Shown: positions 8,412-18,562, counted from the first letter of the stretch. The stretch: 64,000 nucleotides of DNA from DATJLY01 sp963773665 (GCA_963773665.1 CAVZBZ010000004.1:688583-752582), one strand, 5' to 3'. Program-made: numbers and translations. The notes: generated from the letters alone by a model not told the origin.

Positions 8412-9188
8412 ATGCGGATTCCCTGGCTGAGCGATGGCGACCGCCGCGTCGGCGAGCTCCTGCTGGCGCTGCGGTTCTTCACCCGGCTGCCGCTCGGCGC
8501 CGGCGCCGCGCCGGAGCCGGGCGCGCTGGCGCGCGCCTCGTGGGCCTTTCCCCTGGCCGGCGCGCTGGTCGGCATCGTTTGCGCCGCCGCTTATTCCGTT
8601 GCCGAGGTCTTGGCGTTTCCGCCCTTGGCGGCGGCGCTCATCGCGATCGGCGCCGGCGCGTTCGTGACCGGCGCGCTGCACGAGGACGGGCTCGCCGATA
8701 CCGCCGACGCCTGGGGCGGGCGCGACCGTGCGGAGCGGCTCGCCATCATGCGCGACAGTCGCAGCGGCGCCTATGCCATCGTCGCCATCGTGCTGAGCGT
8801 GGCACTGCGCGCCGCCGCGGTCGCGGCGCTGCCGGGAAGCGGGGCCGCGCTCGCGGCCTTCGTTGCGGCGCATGCGGTGGCGCGCGGCGGACTCCCCGCG
8901 GTTCTATATCTGCTGCCGGCGGCGCGGAGCGACGGACTCGGCGCTTCCGCCGGCGTGCCCGAGCTCGGCGAGGTCCTGTGGTCGCTCGGCCTCGCGGCGC
9001 TCATTGCGATCGTGGCGCTCGGGGTCGTCGCCGGGGTTGCGGCGCTGGTCTTTGCCGGATTGGCGATGGCGGCGTTCGCCTGGCTCGCGCGGCGTCAGAT
9101 CGGCGGCCACACCGGCGACGTGCTCGGCGCCATCGAGCAGAAGGGCGAGACGGCGATGCTGCTAGCGGCGGCGGCATGGGCATGGTGA
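8412..9188 (+). CDS. cobS: adenosylcobinamide-GDP ribazoletransferase (cobalamin synthase)
   Basis: A 258-residue polytopic membrane protein that joins alpha-ribazole to adenosylcobinamide-GDP, the last step of nucleotide-loop assembly, at the cytoplasmic membrane. Family motifs are LRFFTRLPLG near the start, HEDGLADTADAWGG (the metal-binding aspartates), MRDSRSGAYA, and RRQIGGHTGDVLGA near the C-terminus. Six or seven hydrophobic segments alternate with these loops. The stop overlaps the start of the phosphatase gene. Not to be confused with the unrelated CobS ATPase of cobaltochelatase, which is absent from this window. Confidence 0.95.
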   Translation: MRIPWLSDGDRRVGELLLALRFFTRLPLGAGAAPEPGALARASWAFPLAGALVGIVCAAAYSVAEVLAFPPLAAALIAIGAGAFVTGALHEDGLADTADAWGGRDRAERLAIMRDSRSGAYAIVAIVLSVALRAAAVAALPGSGAALAAFVAAHAVARGGLPAVLYLLPAARSDGLGASAGVPELGEVLWSLGLAALIAIVALGVVAGVAALVFAGLAMAAFAWLARRQIGGHTGDVLGAIEQKGETAMLLAAAAWAW

Positions 9189-9814
9189 CGCGCTGGTGGT
9201 GGGTGCGGCACGCGCCGGTGACGGCGAACGACGCCTGCTGTTATGGCCAGACCGATTTTCCCTGCGACGTCGCCGACGAAGCCGCCTTCGCGACGCTTGC
9301 CGCGCGCCTGCCGAAGGACGCCGTGTGGCTCGCGAGCCCCTTGCGCCGCACGCATATGACGGCGGCCGCGCTCGTCACCGCCGGCGCCCCTGGGCCCGAT
9401 CCGATACCGGGCCCGTCGCTCCATATCGAGCCCGATCTCATCGAGCAGCATTTCGGCGAATGGCAGGGCGTCAAGTACAGCGAGCTGCAGGCGCGGCGCG
9501 GCGACGAGTGGCTGCGCTTCTGGCTCGCGCCGGCGCACGAGACGCCGCCCGGCGGCGAGAGCTTCGCCGCGCTCACCCTGCGCGTTCAGGCGGCGATCGA
9601 TGCGATCGGCGAGCGGCATCAGGGTCGCGACATCGTCGTGATGTCGCATGGCGGCACGATCCGCGCGGCGCTCGCGATGGCCTTGGGCCTCAATCCGGAC
9701 AACGCGCTCGCGTTTGCGATCGACAATCTCTCGCTCACCCGCATCGAGCATTTCCCCGAGCCGGGCGGCGCGCATTTCTGGCGCGTCGTCGCGGTCAACC
9801 AGCCGCCGCGCTGA
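9182..9814 (+). CDS. cobC: histidine phosphatase, probable alpha-ribazole phosphatase
   Basis: A 210-residue histidine phosphatase. The catalytic RH motif is in WWWVRHAPV at the N-terminus, the second histidine in VVMSHGGTIRAAL near residue 155, and the acidic and arginine residues in ASPLRRTHMTA and HFGEWQG. Overlap with cobS and proximity to cobT argue for dephosphorylating alpha-ribazole 5-phosphate or cobalamin 5-phosphate, but this superfamily is broad, so the substrate is inferred. Two ATGs are possible, 9176 and 9182; the second begins directly before the conserved strand. Confidence 0.82.
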   Translation: MVTRWWWVRHAPVTANDACCYGQTDFPCDVADEAAFATLAARLPKDAVWLASPLRRTHMTAAALVTAGAPGPDPIPGPSLHIEPDLIEQHFGEWQGVKYSELQARRGDEWLRFWLAPAHETPPGGESFAALTLRVQAAIDAIGERHQGRDIVVMSHGGTIRAALAMALGLNPDNALAFAIDNLSLTRIEHFPEPGGAHFWRVVAVNQPPR

Positions 9815-9865
9815 CGGTCGGATAACAACCGCAAGTTTCCCGGCCAGAAATGGAGCGTGCGAGGC

Positions 9866-10027
9866 ATGGCGATGCGGTCGAACGATGTTCGCCTCTTACG
9901 TGACATAGCGAAGCGGCTTCGCGAAATCGCCCTCACCCATCCGACGCAGATGTCCGAAAAGGTGATGGAGGTCGCTGCCGAGTTCGACAAGCAGGGAGAC
10001 ACGCTCGAGCACAAGCGCGAGCCTTAG
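9866..10027 (+). CDS. 53-residue hypothetical protein
   Basis: A short open frame from ATG 9866 to TAG 10027. The product is mostly helical, with a charged LRDIAKRLREIA heptad-like stretch and a second amphipathic helix around SEKVMEVAAEFDKQ. I recognise no domain. Short proteins of this composition are common in alphaproteobacteria. It ends convergently on the Crp/Fnr gene with a 4-bp overlap. The residue pattern, with regular hydrophobic spacing, supports a real protein, but the evidence is limited to composition and context. Confidence 0.55.
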   Translation: MAMRSNDVRLLRDIAKRLREIALTHPTQMSEKVMEVAAEFDKQGDTLEHKREP

Positions 10028-10773
10028 AGGAGCGCGCGCTGCGTCGCCCTGTCCTGCGCCGGGTAATGCACGAGCCGCACAAGCCGCGCACGGTTCGAAA
10101 TATGCAGCGTGCCGTCGATGAGTGCCACGAGCCTCAGCCGCTTCAATACGGCGAGCGTGCGGCTCAGATGCATGGTCGAGACCCCGACGCGGTCGGCGAT
10201 GTCGGCGCGCTTCAAGGGAAACGGGCACACGCTGCCGTTCGCAAGCCCGCGTTCGGCGAGGCGATCGAACGTGTGCAGGAAGAGAAAGGCGAGGCGCGCA
10301 ACTGCGTCGCCGGTGCTGCCGTTGACGGCTTCGAAATCGAAGCTCCTGATCGTCTCGAGCTGGTCGCGGTAGAGCGCCAGCGCGAGATCGGCGTGCGCCG
10401 CGAACAGCTCGGCGAGGCTGCGGCCGGCGAAGACGCAAAGCGTCACCGGCGTGATCGCCATGACCGAGTGCTCGACCGTGCCGAGGAGCGCGCTCTCGGC
10501 CGCGACGAGATCGCCCGGCAGAACGAAGGACAGGATATGCCGCCGTCCGCCGATGCCGCGGCGATAGCGGATCGCCCATCCTTCGTAGAGCGTCATGAGC
10601 GGCGCGCCGACCTGTCCCGCCTCGACGATGTGCTCGCGCGGGCGCACGCCGACATGCGCCGACTTCATCTCGGCAACGAACTTGAGCTCCGCATCGCTGA
10701 ACGGCCGAAAGGGCGATTTGCGCCGGAGCGGACAGTCCGCGCACGGCACGTATTCCACGTCGCTCGCTGGCAC
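10024..10773 (-). CDS. Crp/Fnr-family transcriptional regulator
   Basis: About 249 residues. An N-terminal cyclic-nucleotide-binding-type beta barrel (REHIVEAGQVGAPLMTLYEGWAIRYRR through SFVLPGDLVAAESALLG) is followed by a long dimerisation helix and a winged helix-turn-helix (LKRADIADRVGVSTMHLSRTLAVLKR) near residues 190-220. A CADCPL motif at the extreme N-terminus and a further cysteine in the barrel (VTLCVF) recall Fnr, which needs four cysteines for its iron-sulfur cluster. Only three are evident here, so oxygen sensing is uncertain. No ATG precedes the conserved part; GTG at 10773 is the best start. It is divergent from the riboswitch-controlled cobalamin operon. Confidence 0.85.
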   Translation of the reverse strand: MPASDVEYVPCADCPLRRKSPFRPFSDAELKFVAEMKSAHVGVRPREHIVEAGQVGAPLMTLYEGWAIRYRRGIGGRRHILSFVLPGDLVAAESALLGTVEHSVMAITPVTLCVFAGRSLAELFAAHADLALALYRDQLETIRSFDFEAVNGSTGDAVARLAFLFLHTFDRLAERGLANGSVCPFPLKRADIADRVGVSTMHLSRTLAVLKRLRLVALIDGTLHISNRARLVRLVHYPAQDRATQRALL

Positions 10774-10855
10774 TTCACCGCCGTCCGTTCCCTGTCGTCG
10801 GCATGCATAGCGAAGTCGCGCGTGTTCGCGCGTTCGATTTTGTAACAATCGCGGA

Positions 10856-10880
10856 CTATTCGTCGAACATATGTGAATAG
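10856..10880. promoter_or_regulatory. inverted repeat upstream of the Crp/Fnr gene
   Basis: CTATTC and GAATAG form perfect 6-bp arms separated by 13 bp in an AT-richer island upstream of the Crp/Fnr gene, about 80 bp before its GTG. It could be an operator. It does not match the TTGAT-N4-ATCAA Fnr box, so autoregulation by this protein is not supported. Confidence 0.3.
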
Positions 10881-10989
10881 CGCCGCGCGTATCGCGCGAA
10901 AGAACGATCGCTTCTAACCCCTCGGTAGCAGAAGGCGGCACCGAAGCGGGCGAGGGCCGGCCTTTCCGCGCCGTCCATCCCGTGCTAGC

Positions 10990-11146
10990 GTCCCGCCCAC
11001 GCGACGAGACAGGGAAGACCGGTGAAATGCCGGCGCTGCCCCCGCAACTGTAAGCGGCGAGGTCGCGGCAACAGCCACTGGCGGGGTTCCGCTGGGAAGG
11101 TGCCGCGATCTGTGACCCCGAGCCAGGAGACCTCCTCGGCGCGACT
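10990..11146 (+). promoter_or_regulatory. cobalamin (AdoCbl) riboswitch
   Basis: The conserved core of the class is clear: GGGAA then CCGGTGAAA, the central GCTGCCCCCGCAACTGTAA at about 11035-11053, GCCACTGG at 11074, GGGAAGG before 11100, and the B12 box AGCCAGGAGACCT at 11121-11133. It ends about 40 nt before the GTG of cobU. A CTCCTC within the 3' part is complementary to the GAGGAG purine tract just ahead of the start codon. That suggests translational control by sequestering the ribosome site when adenosylcobalamin is bound. It should repress cobU-cobW-cobN-cobO-cobQ when cobalamin is sufficient. Confidence 0.95.
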
Positions 11147-11182
11147 GAGGGACGACCATCCTCGGAGGGAGGAGGAGTCACA

Positions 11183-11740
11183 GTGAACGCGTTGCACGCG
11201 ACCGCCGAATTCCCGCGCCTTACGCTGGTGCTGGGCGGCGCGCGCTCGGGCAAGAGCCGGCACGCCGAGACGCTGATCGAAAGCTGGCACGGCGCGCCGG
11301 TCTATGTCGCAACGGCCGAGCCGCTCGACGAGGAGATGCGCCTGCGCATCGCCGGCCACCGCGCGCGCCGCGGCTCGCGCTGGACCACGATCGAGGAGCC
11401 GCTCGCGCTTGCCACCGTGCTGCGGGATTTTGCCCGCGCCGGCACGCCGGTTCTGGTCGATTGCCTGACGCTCTGGCTTTCCAACGTGATCCATGCCGAA
11501 CGTTCCCCCGACGCCGAGATCGACGCGCTTCTCGCATCGGTGGCGGAGCTTCCCGGGCCGATCGTCCTGGTGGCGAACGAGGTCGGGCTCGGCATCGTGC
11601 CGGAGAACCGGCTCGCGCGCGAATTCCGCGATCACGCCGGGCGCCTCAACCGCGACATGGCATCGCGCGCCGACCGCGTCGTGTTCGTCGCGGCGGGCCT
11701 GCCGCTCGTCCTCAAGGACGAAGCGAAGGCGGGGCGATGA
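11183..11740 (+). CDS. cobU: adenosylcobinamide kinase / guanylyltransferase
   Basis: A 185-residue bifunctional enzyme (CobP in P. denitrificans) that phosphorylates adenosylcobinamide and then transfers GMP to it. The P-loop GGARSGKS begins near residue 18. VYVATAEP, the DCLTLWLSN strand and ANEVGLGIVPENRLAREFRDHAGRLN are diagnostic. The start is GTG at 11183, preceded by a long purine-rich ribosome site (GGAGGGAGGAGGAG). First gene of the riboswitch-controlled operon; its stop overlaps cobW by 4 bp. The frame is intact. Confidence 0.95.
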   Translation: MNALHATAEFPRLTLVLGGARSGKSRHAETLIESWHGAPVYVATAEPLDEEMRLRIAGHRARRGSRWTTIEEPLALATVLRDFARAGTPVLVDCLTLWLSNVIHAERSPDAEIDALLASVAELPGPIVLVANEVGLGIVPENRLAREFRDHAGRLNRDMASRADRVVFVAAGLPLVLKDEAKAGR

Positions 11741-12738
11741 TGCGCAAGCTCCCCGTCACCATCGTCACGGGATTTTTGGGCGCGGGCAAGACGAGCCTCG
11801 TGCGCCATCTTCTCGTCCATGCCGAAGGGCGCCGCATCGGCCTCCTCGTCAACGAATTCGGCGAGCTCGGCATCGATCGCGAGCTGTTGCTCGCGTGCGG
11901 CGATGCCTGCGCCGGCGACCAGGTGATCGAGCTCGCGAACGGCTGCATCTGCTGCACCGTCGCAGAGGATTTTCTGCCGGCGCTGACGCGGCTCCTCGAT
12001 GCGCCGCAGCGGCCGGATCATGTCGTCGTGGAAACCTCCGGCCTCGCGCTGCCGAAACCGCTCCTCCAGGCGCTGCACTGGCCCGAGATCAAGGCGCGCG
12101 TCACAGTGGATGGCGTCGTCGCGGTGATCGACGCGGCGGCTCTTGCCGCAGGCGCGGTCGTCGCCGCGCCGGGCGCAGGATCGGCCGCGCACGACGATCC
12201 GATCGAGGAAGTGTTCGGCGATCAGCTCATGGCGGCCGATCTCGCCGTCCTCAACAAGACCGACCTGGTGGCCGGGAGCGATCTTGCCGCGGCCGAGCAT
12301 GCGCTGCAAAAGCGGCTGCGGCCGGGTGTAGCCTGCGTCCGCGCCGCGCACGGCGCGCTGCCGCCGCGCGTGCTGCTCGGCCTTGCCGCCGCCGCCGAGG
12401 ACGACATCGCCACGCGCCCGTCCTGCCACGATCTCGAGCCCGAGCACGACCACGACGATTTCGAAAGCTTCGTCGTCGCGCGCGCCCCGGTCGCCGATCC
12501 GGCGCGCTTCGCCGCGCGTCTCGCCGAGCTCGTCGCGCGGCACAAGATCCTGCGGCTCAAGGGTTTCCTCGATGTGCCCGGCCATGCCTTCCGGCACGTC
12601 GTGCAAGCCGTCGGCCCGCGCGTGGAACGCTATTTCGACCGGCCGTGGAAAGCGGGCGAGGAGCGTCTCACGCGCCTCGTCGTGATCGGCCTGAAGGGCC
12701 TCGATCGCAGCGCGATCGCGGCATCGATCGAGGCCTGA
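11737..12738 (+). CDS. cobW: CobW-type GTPase metallochaperone
   Basis: A 333-residue G3E-family GTPase. Walker A is GFLGAGKT near residue 12. The CxCC metal site lies in NGCICCTV near residue 66, NKTDL near 170 is the guanine-binding motif, and a short His/Asp stretch (EPEHDHDDF) near 230 precedes the C-terminal CobW domain. It lies directly before cobN, and the known role of CobW is to deliver Co2+ to the cobaltochelatase. Two adjacent ATGs (11737 and 11740) are possible starts. The frame is intact, and the gene overlaps cobU by 4 bp. Confidence 0.93.
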   Translation: MMRKLPVTIVTGFLGAGKTSLVRHLLVHAEGRRIGLLVNEFGELGIDRELLLACGDACAGDQVIELANGCICCTVAEDFLPALTRLLDAPQRPDHVVVETSGLALPKPLLQALHWPEIKARVTVDGVVAVIDAAALAAGAVVAAPGAGSAAHDDPIEEVFGDQLMAADLAVLNKTDLVAGSDLAAAEHALQKRLRPGVACVRAAHGALPPRVLLGLAAAAEDDIATRPSCHDLEPEHDHDDFESFVVARAPVADPARFAARLAELVARHKILRLKGFLDVPGHAFRHVVQAVGPRVERYFDRPWKAGEERLTRLVVIGLKGLDRSAIAASIEA

Positions 12739-12741
12739 GCG

Positions 12742-15700
12742 ATGCATCTTCTCGCCACAGAGCCGGGAACGATCGCCGACGGCAAGGACCCCGTCGATCT
12801 CGGCCAGACGCCGGGCGAGGTGCTGGTGCTCTCGGCGGCGGATACCGAGATCGCCTGCCTCGCCGGCGCGCAGAAGCTCCTATGCGGGCGCGAGCCGCGC
12901 TGGCCGAGCTTGCGCCTCGCGAGCCTGTTGCGGCTCGGCCACAATTATTCCGTCGATCTTCATGTGGACCAGGTGGCGGCGAAGGCGCGGCTCGTCATCG
13001 TCCGCGCGCTCGGCGGGCGGGGCTATTGGCCCTACGGCGTCGAGCGTCTTGCCGCGCTCGCGCGCGAGGGCGGCCCGAAGCTCGCGCTCCTGCCCGGCGA
13101 CGATCAGCCGGACGCGGAGCTCGCGTCGCTCTCGACATTGCCGCCCGCCGCGCTGCATCGCCTGTGGCGCTATCTCGCCGAGGGCGGAAGCGCCAACGCC
13201 GAGCAGTTCTTGCGCTATGCCGCGAGCCTCGTCGGCCGCGAGAGTTTTTGGCGCGAGCCGGAACCGCTGCTGCGCGCCGGGCTTTATTGGCCGGGCGCGG
13301 GCATCGCATCGCTCGAGGATGTTGCACGCCACTGGCGCGCCGATGCGCCGGTCGCAGCGCTCGTCTTCTATCGCGCGCTGGTGCAGGGCGCGAACCTGGC
13401 GCCGGTCGATGCGCTCGTCGCGGCGCTGGCGTCGCGCGGGCTCAATCCGCTGCCGATCTTCGCGGCAAGCCTCAGAGACACGCAAAGCGCCGCCCTCATC
13501 GCCGAGATTTTTGGACGCACCAAGCCCGAGATCGTCCTCAATGCCACCGGCTTTGCCGTCGCTGCGCCCGGCCGGCACGAGGACGGCCCCTTCGCCGGCA
13601 CGGACGCGCCGGTGCTGCAGGTGATTTTTTCCGGCGGCGGCAGGGCCGAATGGGCGGAGCGCACGCGCGGCCTCGATGCGCGCGACATCGCCATGAACGT
13701 GGCGCTGCCCGAGCTCGACGGCCGCATCATCAGCCGCGCCGTTTCGTTCAAGGCGCCGCCGCAGCGCGATACCCTGACCGAGGCGGACCTCACGACCTAC
13801 GAGCCCGTCGCCGACCGGATATCCTTCATGGCCGATCTCGCGCGCAACTGGACGCGGCTGCGCCGCACGCCTGCGGCCGAGCGGCGCATCGTCCTGGTGC
13901 TCGCCAACTATCCGAACCGCGACGGCCGCATCGGCAACGGCGTCGGGCTCGACACGCCGGCCTCGGTCATAGCGACCCTCCACGCGCTTGCCGCTGCGGG
14001 ATATCGCGTCGCCGACATTCCCGACTCGGGCGATGCGCTCATCGCGCAACTGCTGTGCGGCCCGACCAACGCCGCGCCCGGGGCGCGAAGCGGACGAGTT
14101 TTTTCCGCGCAGCGACTACGGCACGTTCCTCGCCAGCCAGCCGCGCGCGGTGCAGGACAAGGTCAATGCCCGCTGGGGCGTGCCCGAGCGCGATCCCTTC
14201 TTCCGTGCGGGCGAGCTCGATTGCGGCACCTTCGCCGTTCCGGCGCTGCGCTGCGGCAACATCGTGGTCGCGATCCAGCCCTCGCGCGGCTACAACATCG
14301 ACCCGAAAGCGTCGCTACCACGATCCCGATCTCGTGCCGCCGCACGCCTATTTGGCATTTCACGCCTGGATCGCCGACGGGGTGCGCGCGCACGCCGTCG
14401 TGCATATGGGCAAGCATGGCAATCTCGAATGGCTGCCGGGGAAGGCGGTGGCGCTGTCGCAGGACTGCTTCCCCGAGGCGGCGCTCGGCCCCTTACCCAA
14501 TCTCTATCCCTTCATCGTCAACGATCCGGGCGAAGGGACGCAGGCCAAGCGCCGCGCGCAGGCGGTGATCGTCGATCACCTGACGCCGCCCATGACGCGC
14601 GCCGAGAGCTACGGCAGCCAGGCCGAGCTCGAGCGGCTCATCGATGAATACTACGCCGCTTCATTGGGCGATCCGCGCCGCGTGCCGGTGCTGCGCCGGC
14701 AGATCCTCGATCTCGTGCGCGCCGGCGGGCTCGACCGCGATTGCGGCATCGCCGCCGATGAGCCGGACGGGGAGTCGCTCAAGAAACTCGACGCCTATCT
14801 TTGCGAACTGAAGGAAATGCAGATCCGCGACGGGCTGCACGTGTTCGGATCGGCGCCCGAAGGCACGCAGCTTGCCGATCTGCTCGTCGCGATCACGCGG
14901 CTTGCCGCGCGGCGACGGGCCGCATCACGCATCGCTCCTGCGCGCGCTCGCGGCCGATCTCGGATTGGCCTTCGATCCGCTCGATGCCGACCTCGCGCAG
15001 CCTTGGCAAGGCGCGCGTCCGCCCGCGCTTGCCGGTGCGGGCTCCTGGCGCACCGCGGGCGACACGCTCGAACGGCTGGAAAATCTCGCCTCCGCCCTGG
15101 TGCGCGGCGACCAGAAATGCGATCCGGCGTGGACGCGGACGCGCGCCGTGCTGCACTGGCTCGATGGCACTCTCCGTCCCGCCGTGCTGGCGAGCGGCGC
15201 GGCCGAGATTGCAGGCTTGCTGCGCGGCCTCGACGGGCGCTTCGTGCCGCCCGGCCCCTCCGGCGCGCCGACGCGCGGCCGGCCCGACGTGCTGCCGACG
15301 GGGCGTAATTTCTTCTCGCTCGACATCCGCGCCGTGCCGACGCAGGCGGCATGGCAGCTCGGCTGGAAATCGGCCTCGCTGCTGATCGAGCGGCACGCGC
15401 AAGAGCACGGCGATTATCCGCGCCGCGTCGCGCTCTCGGCCTGGGGCACCGCCAACATGCGCACCGGCGGCGACGACGTGGCGCAGGCGCTGGCGCTCAT
15501 GGGCGTGCGGCCGCGCTGGGAAGGCGAGACCGGCCGCGTCGTCGGGTTCGAGATTCTGCCCGCGAGCGTGCTCGGCCGCCCGCGCGTCGATGTGACGCTG
15601 CGCGTCTCGGGTTTTTTCCGCGACGCCTTCCCCAATCTCATCGACCTCGTCGACAGCGCCGCCCGCGCCTGCGCCGCGCTCGACGAGGACGAGGACGTGA

Positions 15701-16470
15701 ACCCGCTCGCCGCATCCGTCCGCCGCGACCGCGCCCGGCTCGAAGCGGCGGGTGTGGCGGCCGGCGATGCGGCGCGGCGCGCCGGGTATCGCGTTTTCGG
15801 CTCGAAGCCGGGCGCCTATGGCGCCGGGCTGCAGGCGCTCATCGACGAGCGCTGCTGGGAGAGCGACGCCGATCTCGCGGCGGCCTATCTCGCCTGGGGC
15901 GGCTATGCCTATGGCGCGGGCTCGGACGGCGCGCCCGAGGAGAAAATTTTCCGCGACCGGCTCGGCGCGGTCGAGGCGGTGCTGCACAACCAGGACAATC
16001 GCGAGCACGACATTCTCGACAGCGACGATTACTACCAGTTCGAGGGCGGGCTCGCCGCGACCGTGCGCCATTTGAAGGGCGCGCCGCCGGTCGTATATCA
16101 CAACGACCATTCGCACCCCGAAACGCCGCGCATCCGCACGCTCGAGGAGGAGGTGGGCCGCGTCGTGCGCGCCCGCGCCGTCAATCCGAAATGGATCGCG
16201 GGCGCGATGCGGCACGGCTACAAGGGCGGCTTCGAGCTGGCCGCGACGGTCGATTACCTGTTCGCCTTCGCCGCGACCGCGCACGCCGTGCGCGACCACC
16301 ATTTCGACGCCGTGTTCCAAGCCTATCTCGAGGCGCCCGAGGTGCGGCAGTTCTTGGCCGAGCACAACCCCGCGGCGCTCGCCGAGATCAAGGCGCGGCT
16401 TGCCGAGGCGATCGAGCGCAATCTGTGGAAGCCGCGCAGCAACAGCGTGGCGGAGCAACTCCGCCCATGA
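12742..16470 (+). CDS. cobN: cobaltochelatase large subunit CobN, broken by three frame slips
   Basis: CobN is the roughly 1,240-residue subunit that binds hydrogenobyrinic a,c-diamide and inserts cobalt in the late (aerobic) pathway, with the CobS and CobT ATPase partners, which are not in this window. Homology runs the full length but changes frame three times. Near 14078 GPTN passes to EADEFFPRSDY; near 14315 YNIDPKAS passes to YHDPDLVPPH; near 14903 AITRL passes to PRGDGPHHASLL. At each joint one extra base explains the shift and no residues are missing. HMGKHGNLEWLPGK and FEGGLAATVRHLKG are family landmarks. The final frame ends at 16470, overlapping cobO (ATGA). As written the gene yields only fragments; whether the slips are real is discussed in the findings. 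Confidence 0.9.
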
Positions 16471-17091
16471 CCGATGCCCAGGAATCCGAGGACGAGATCA
16501 ACGCGCGCCACGCCGAGAAGATGGCGAAGCGCAAGGCGGCGCGCGCCAAGATCCTCGCCACCAAGACGCAAGAGCGCGGCCTCCTCATCGTCCATACCGG
16601 CACCGGCAAGGGCAAATCGACCGCCGCCTTCGGCATGGTGATGCGCTGCATCGGCCACTCCATGCGCGTCGGCATCGTGCAGTTCGTCAAAGGCGCGTGG
16701 CAGACCGGCGAGCGCGCGGTGCTGGCGCGCTTTCCCGATCTCGTCACATGCCGCGCCATGGGCGAAGGCTTCACCTGGGAGACCCAGGACCGCGCCCGCG
16801 ACATCGCCGCCGCCCGCGCGGCGTGGGAGCAGGCGAAGGCGATGATCGCCGATCCCTCCTATGGCCTCGTGCTGCTCGACGAGCTCAACATCGTGCTGCG
16901 CTACGACTACCTGCCGCTCGACGAGGTGCTGGACGTGCTGCGCGCCAAGCCGCGCGATCTGCACGTCGATCGTCACCGGCCGCAATGCCAAGCCCGAGCT
17001 CATCGAGATCGCCGATCTCGTCACCGAGATGACGCTGGTCAAGCATCCGTTCCGCGCCGGCGTCAAGGCGCAAGCCGGGATCGAGTTCTGA
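16467..17091 (+). CDS. cobO: cob(I)yrinic acid a,c-diamide adenosyltransferase, one frame slip
   Basis: The CobO/BtuR-type ATP:corrinoid adenosyltransferase adds the upper adenosyl ligand. The P-loop is VHTGTGKGKSTAAFG near residue 42, with GIVQFVKGAW, WETQD and LLDELNIVL downstream. The frame changes at about 16978: after KPRDLH the ending IVTGRNAKPELIEIADLVTEMTLVKHPF is read with one base skipped and stops at 17091. The total of roughly 207 residues is normal for the family. The ATG at 16467 overlaps cobN by 4 bp, and the stop shares a base with the cobQ ATG. Confidence 0.92.
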
Positions 17092-18561
17092 TGGCCGCAG
17101 CGGTCATGATCCAGGGCACCGGCTCGGGCGTCGGCAAGTCGCTCATGGTCGCGGGATTGTGCCGTGCGCTCGCGCGCCGCGGGCTCAGCGTTCGCCCGTT
17201 CAAGCCGCAGAACATGTCGAACAACGCCGCCGTGACGGCGGATGGCGGCGAGATCGGCCGCGCCCAGGCGCTCCAGGCGCGCGCCGCCCGCATCGCGCCC
17301 TCGCCGCTCATGAACCCGGTGCTGCTTGAAGCCGCAGACGGATCAGGGCGCGCAGCTCGTGCTCGAAGGGCGATTGGCCGGCACCGTCTCGGCAGCGCAA
17401 TACCAGGCGATGAAGCGCGAGCTTCTGCCGCGCGTCGCGGCATGCTTCCGCACGCTCGCGGCGGGCGCGGACATCGTGCTGGTCGAGGGCGCCGGCAGCG
17501 CTGCGGAAGTCAATCTGCGCGCTTGCGACATCGCCAATATGGGCTTTGCCGCTGCGCTCGAAATTCCGGTGGTGCTGGTCGGCGACATCGACCGGGGCGG
17601 CGTGATCGCCGCGCTGGTCGGCACGCACGCGCTGCTCGAAGACGGCGAGCGCGCGCTGCTCGCGGGCTTCATCGTCAACAAGTTCCGCGGCGACGCGGGG
17701 CTCTTCGCGCCTGCGCTCGACATCATCGCCGCCCGCACCGGCATGGCGCCGCTCGGCATCGTGCCGTGGTTCGAGCGCGCCGCGCACCTTCCGGCCGAGG
17801 ATTCGCACGATCTCGAAACAAGACGGCCGCCGCGGGCGCGCGATGGGGCGCTCAAAATCGTCGTGCCGCGCCTGCCGCGCATTGCCAATTTCGACGATCT
17901 CGATCCGCTCGCGGCCGAGCCTCGTGTCGCGCTCACGCTCGCCGAACGCGGCGCGCCGCTGGCGCTTTGCGATCTCGTTCTGCTGCCGGGCTCGAAGGCG
18001 ACGCGCGCCGATCTCGCCGCGCTGCGCGGCAGGAGGGCTGGGACATCGACATTCTGGCGCACGCGCGCAAGGGCGGCGCGGTGCTCGGCATCTGCGGCGG
18101 CTACCAGATGCTCGGCCGCACCATCGCCGATCCGCGCGGCATCGAAGGCGCACCCGGGACGAGTGCGGGGCTCGGCCTCCTCGATCTCGAGACCGTGCTC
18201 GACGGGCGATAAGATTTTGCGCGCAGCGCGCGGTGTCGATTGCGTCGGCGGCGCGCCGGTCGCGGGCTACGAGATGCACATGGGCCGGACATCCGGCCCC
18301 GCCGCGGCGCGGCCGCTGCTGCGGCTCGAGGGCGGCGCGGACGGTGCGGTCTCGGCCGATGGCGGCATCGCCGGCTGCAATCTGCACGGCCTCTTCGCAA
18401 GCGATGAATTCCGCCGCGCTTTTCTGGCCCGGCTTGGCGCGGGCGGCGATCCCGCTCTTCTCTGGGAAGCGCGCGTCGAGGAGACGCTCGATGCGCTCGC
18501 CGAGCATCTCGAAGCGTCAATCGACGTGACGCGCATTCTGGAGATCGCCGGTGCGCGCTGA
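17091..18561 (+). CDS. cobQ: cobyric acid synthase, three frame slips
   Basis: CobQ amidates positions b, d, e and g of adenosylcobyrinate a,c-diamide. The N-terminal dethiobiotin-synthetase-like domain shows GTGSGVGKS and FKPQNMSNN. The middle has VEGAGSAAEVNLR and DIDRGG. The glutaminase domain has ICGGYQM with the nucleophilic Cys, then EMHMGRT and NLHGLF. The frame shifts near 17327 (MNPVLL to KPQTDQG), near 18026 (DLAALR to QEGWDID) and near 18206 (ETVLDG to DKILR). The first and third are one extra base; the second is one base lost or two gained. Full length would be about 489 residues. It is last in the riboswitch operon and convergent with cbiB. Confidence 0.92.
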
Positions 18562-18562
18562 G

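Noticed and set aside
11493..15308. A very long open frame across cobU, cobW and cobN in another frame
   Set aside because: It is a GC-rich frame shadow dominated by Arg, Ala and Pro with no domain; the overlapping frames carry clear cobalamin enzymes. Only its short stretch after the cobN slip near 14315 belongs to CobN.
15351..18212. A 953-codon frame across cobN, cobO and cobQ
   Set aside because: It is a mosaic of a cobN shadow, genuine cobO and cobQ pieces and another shadow, stitched together by frame slips. It is not a fusion protein.
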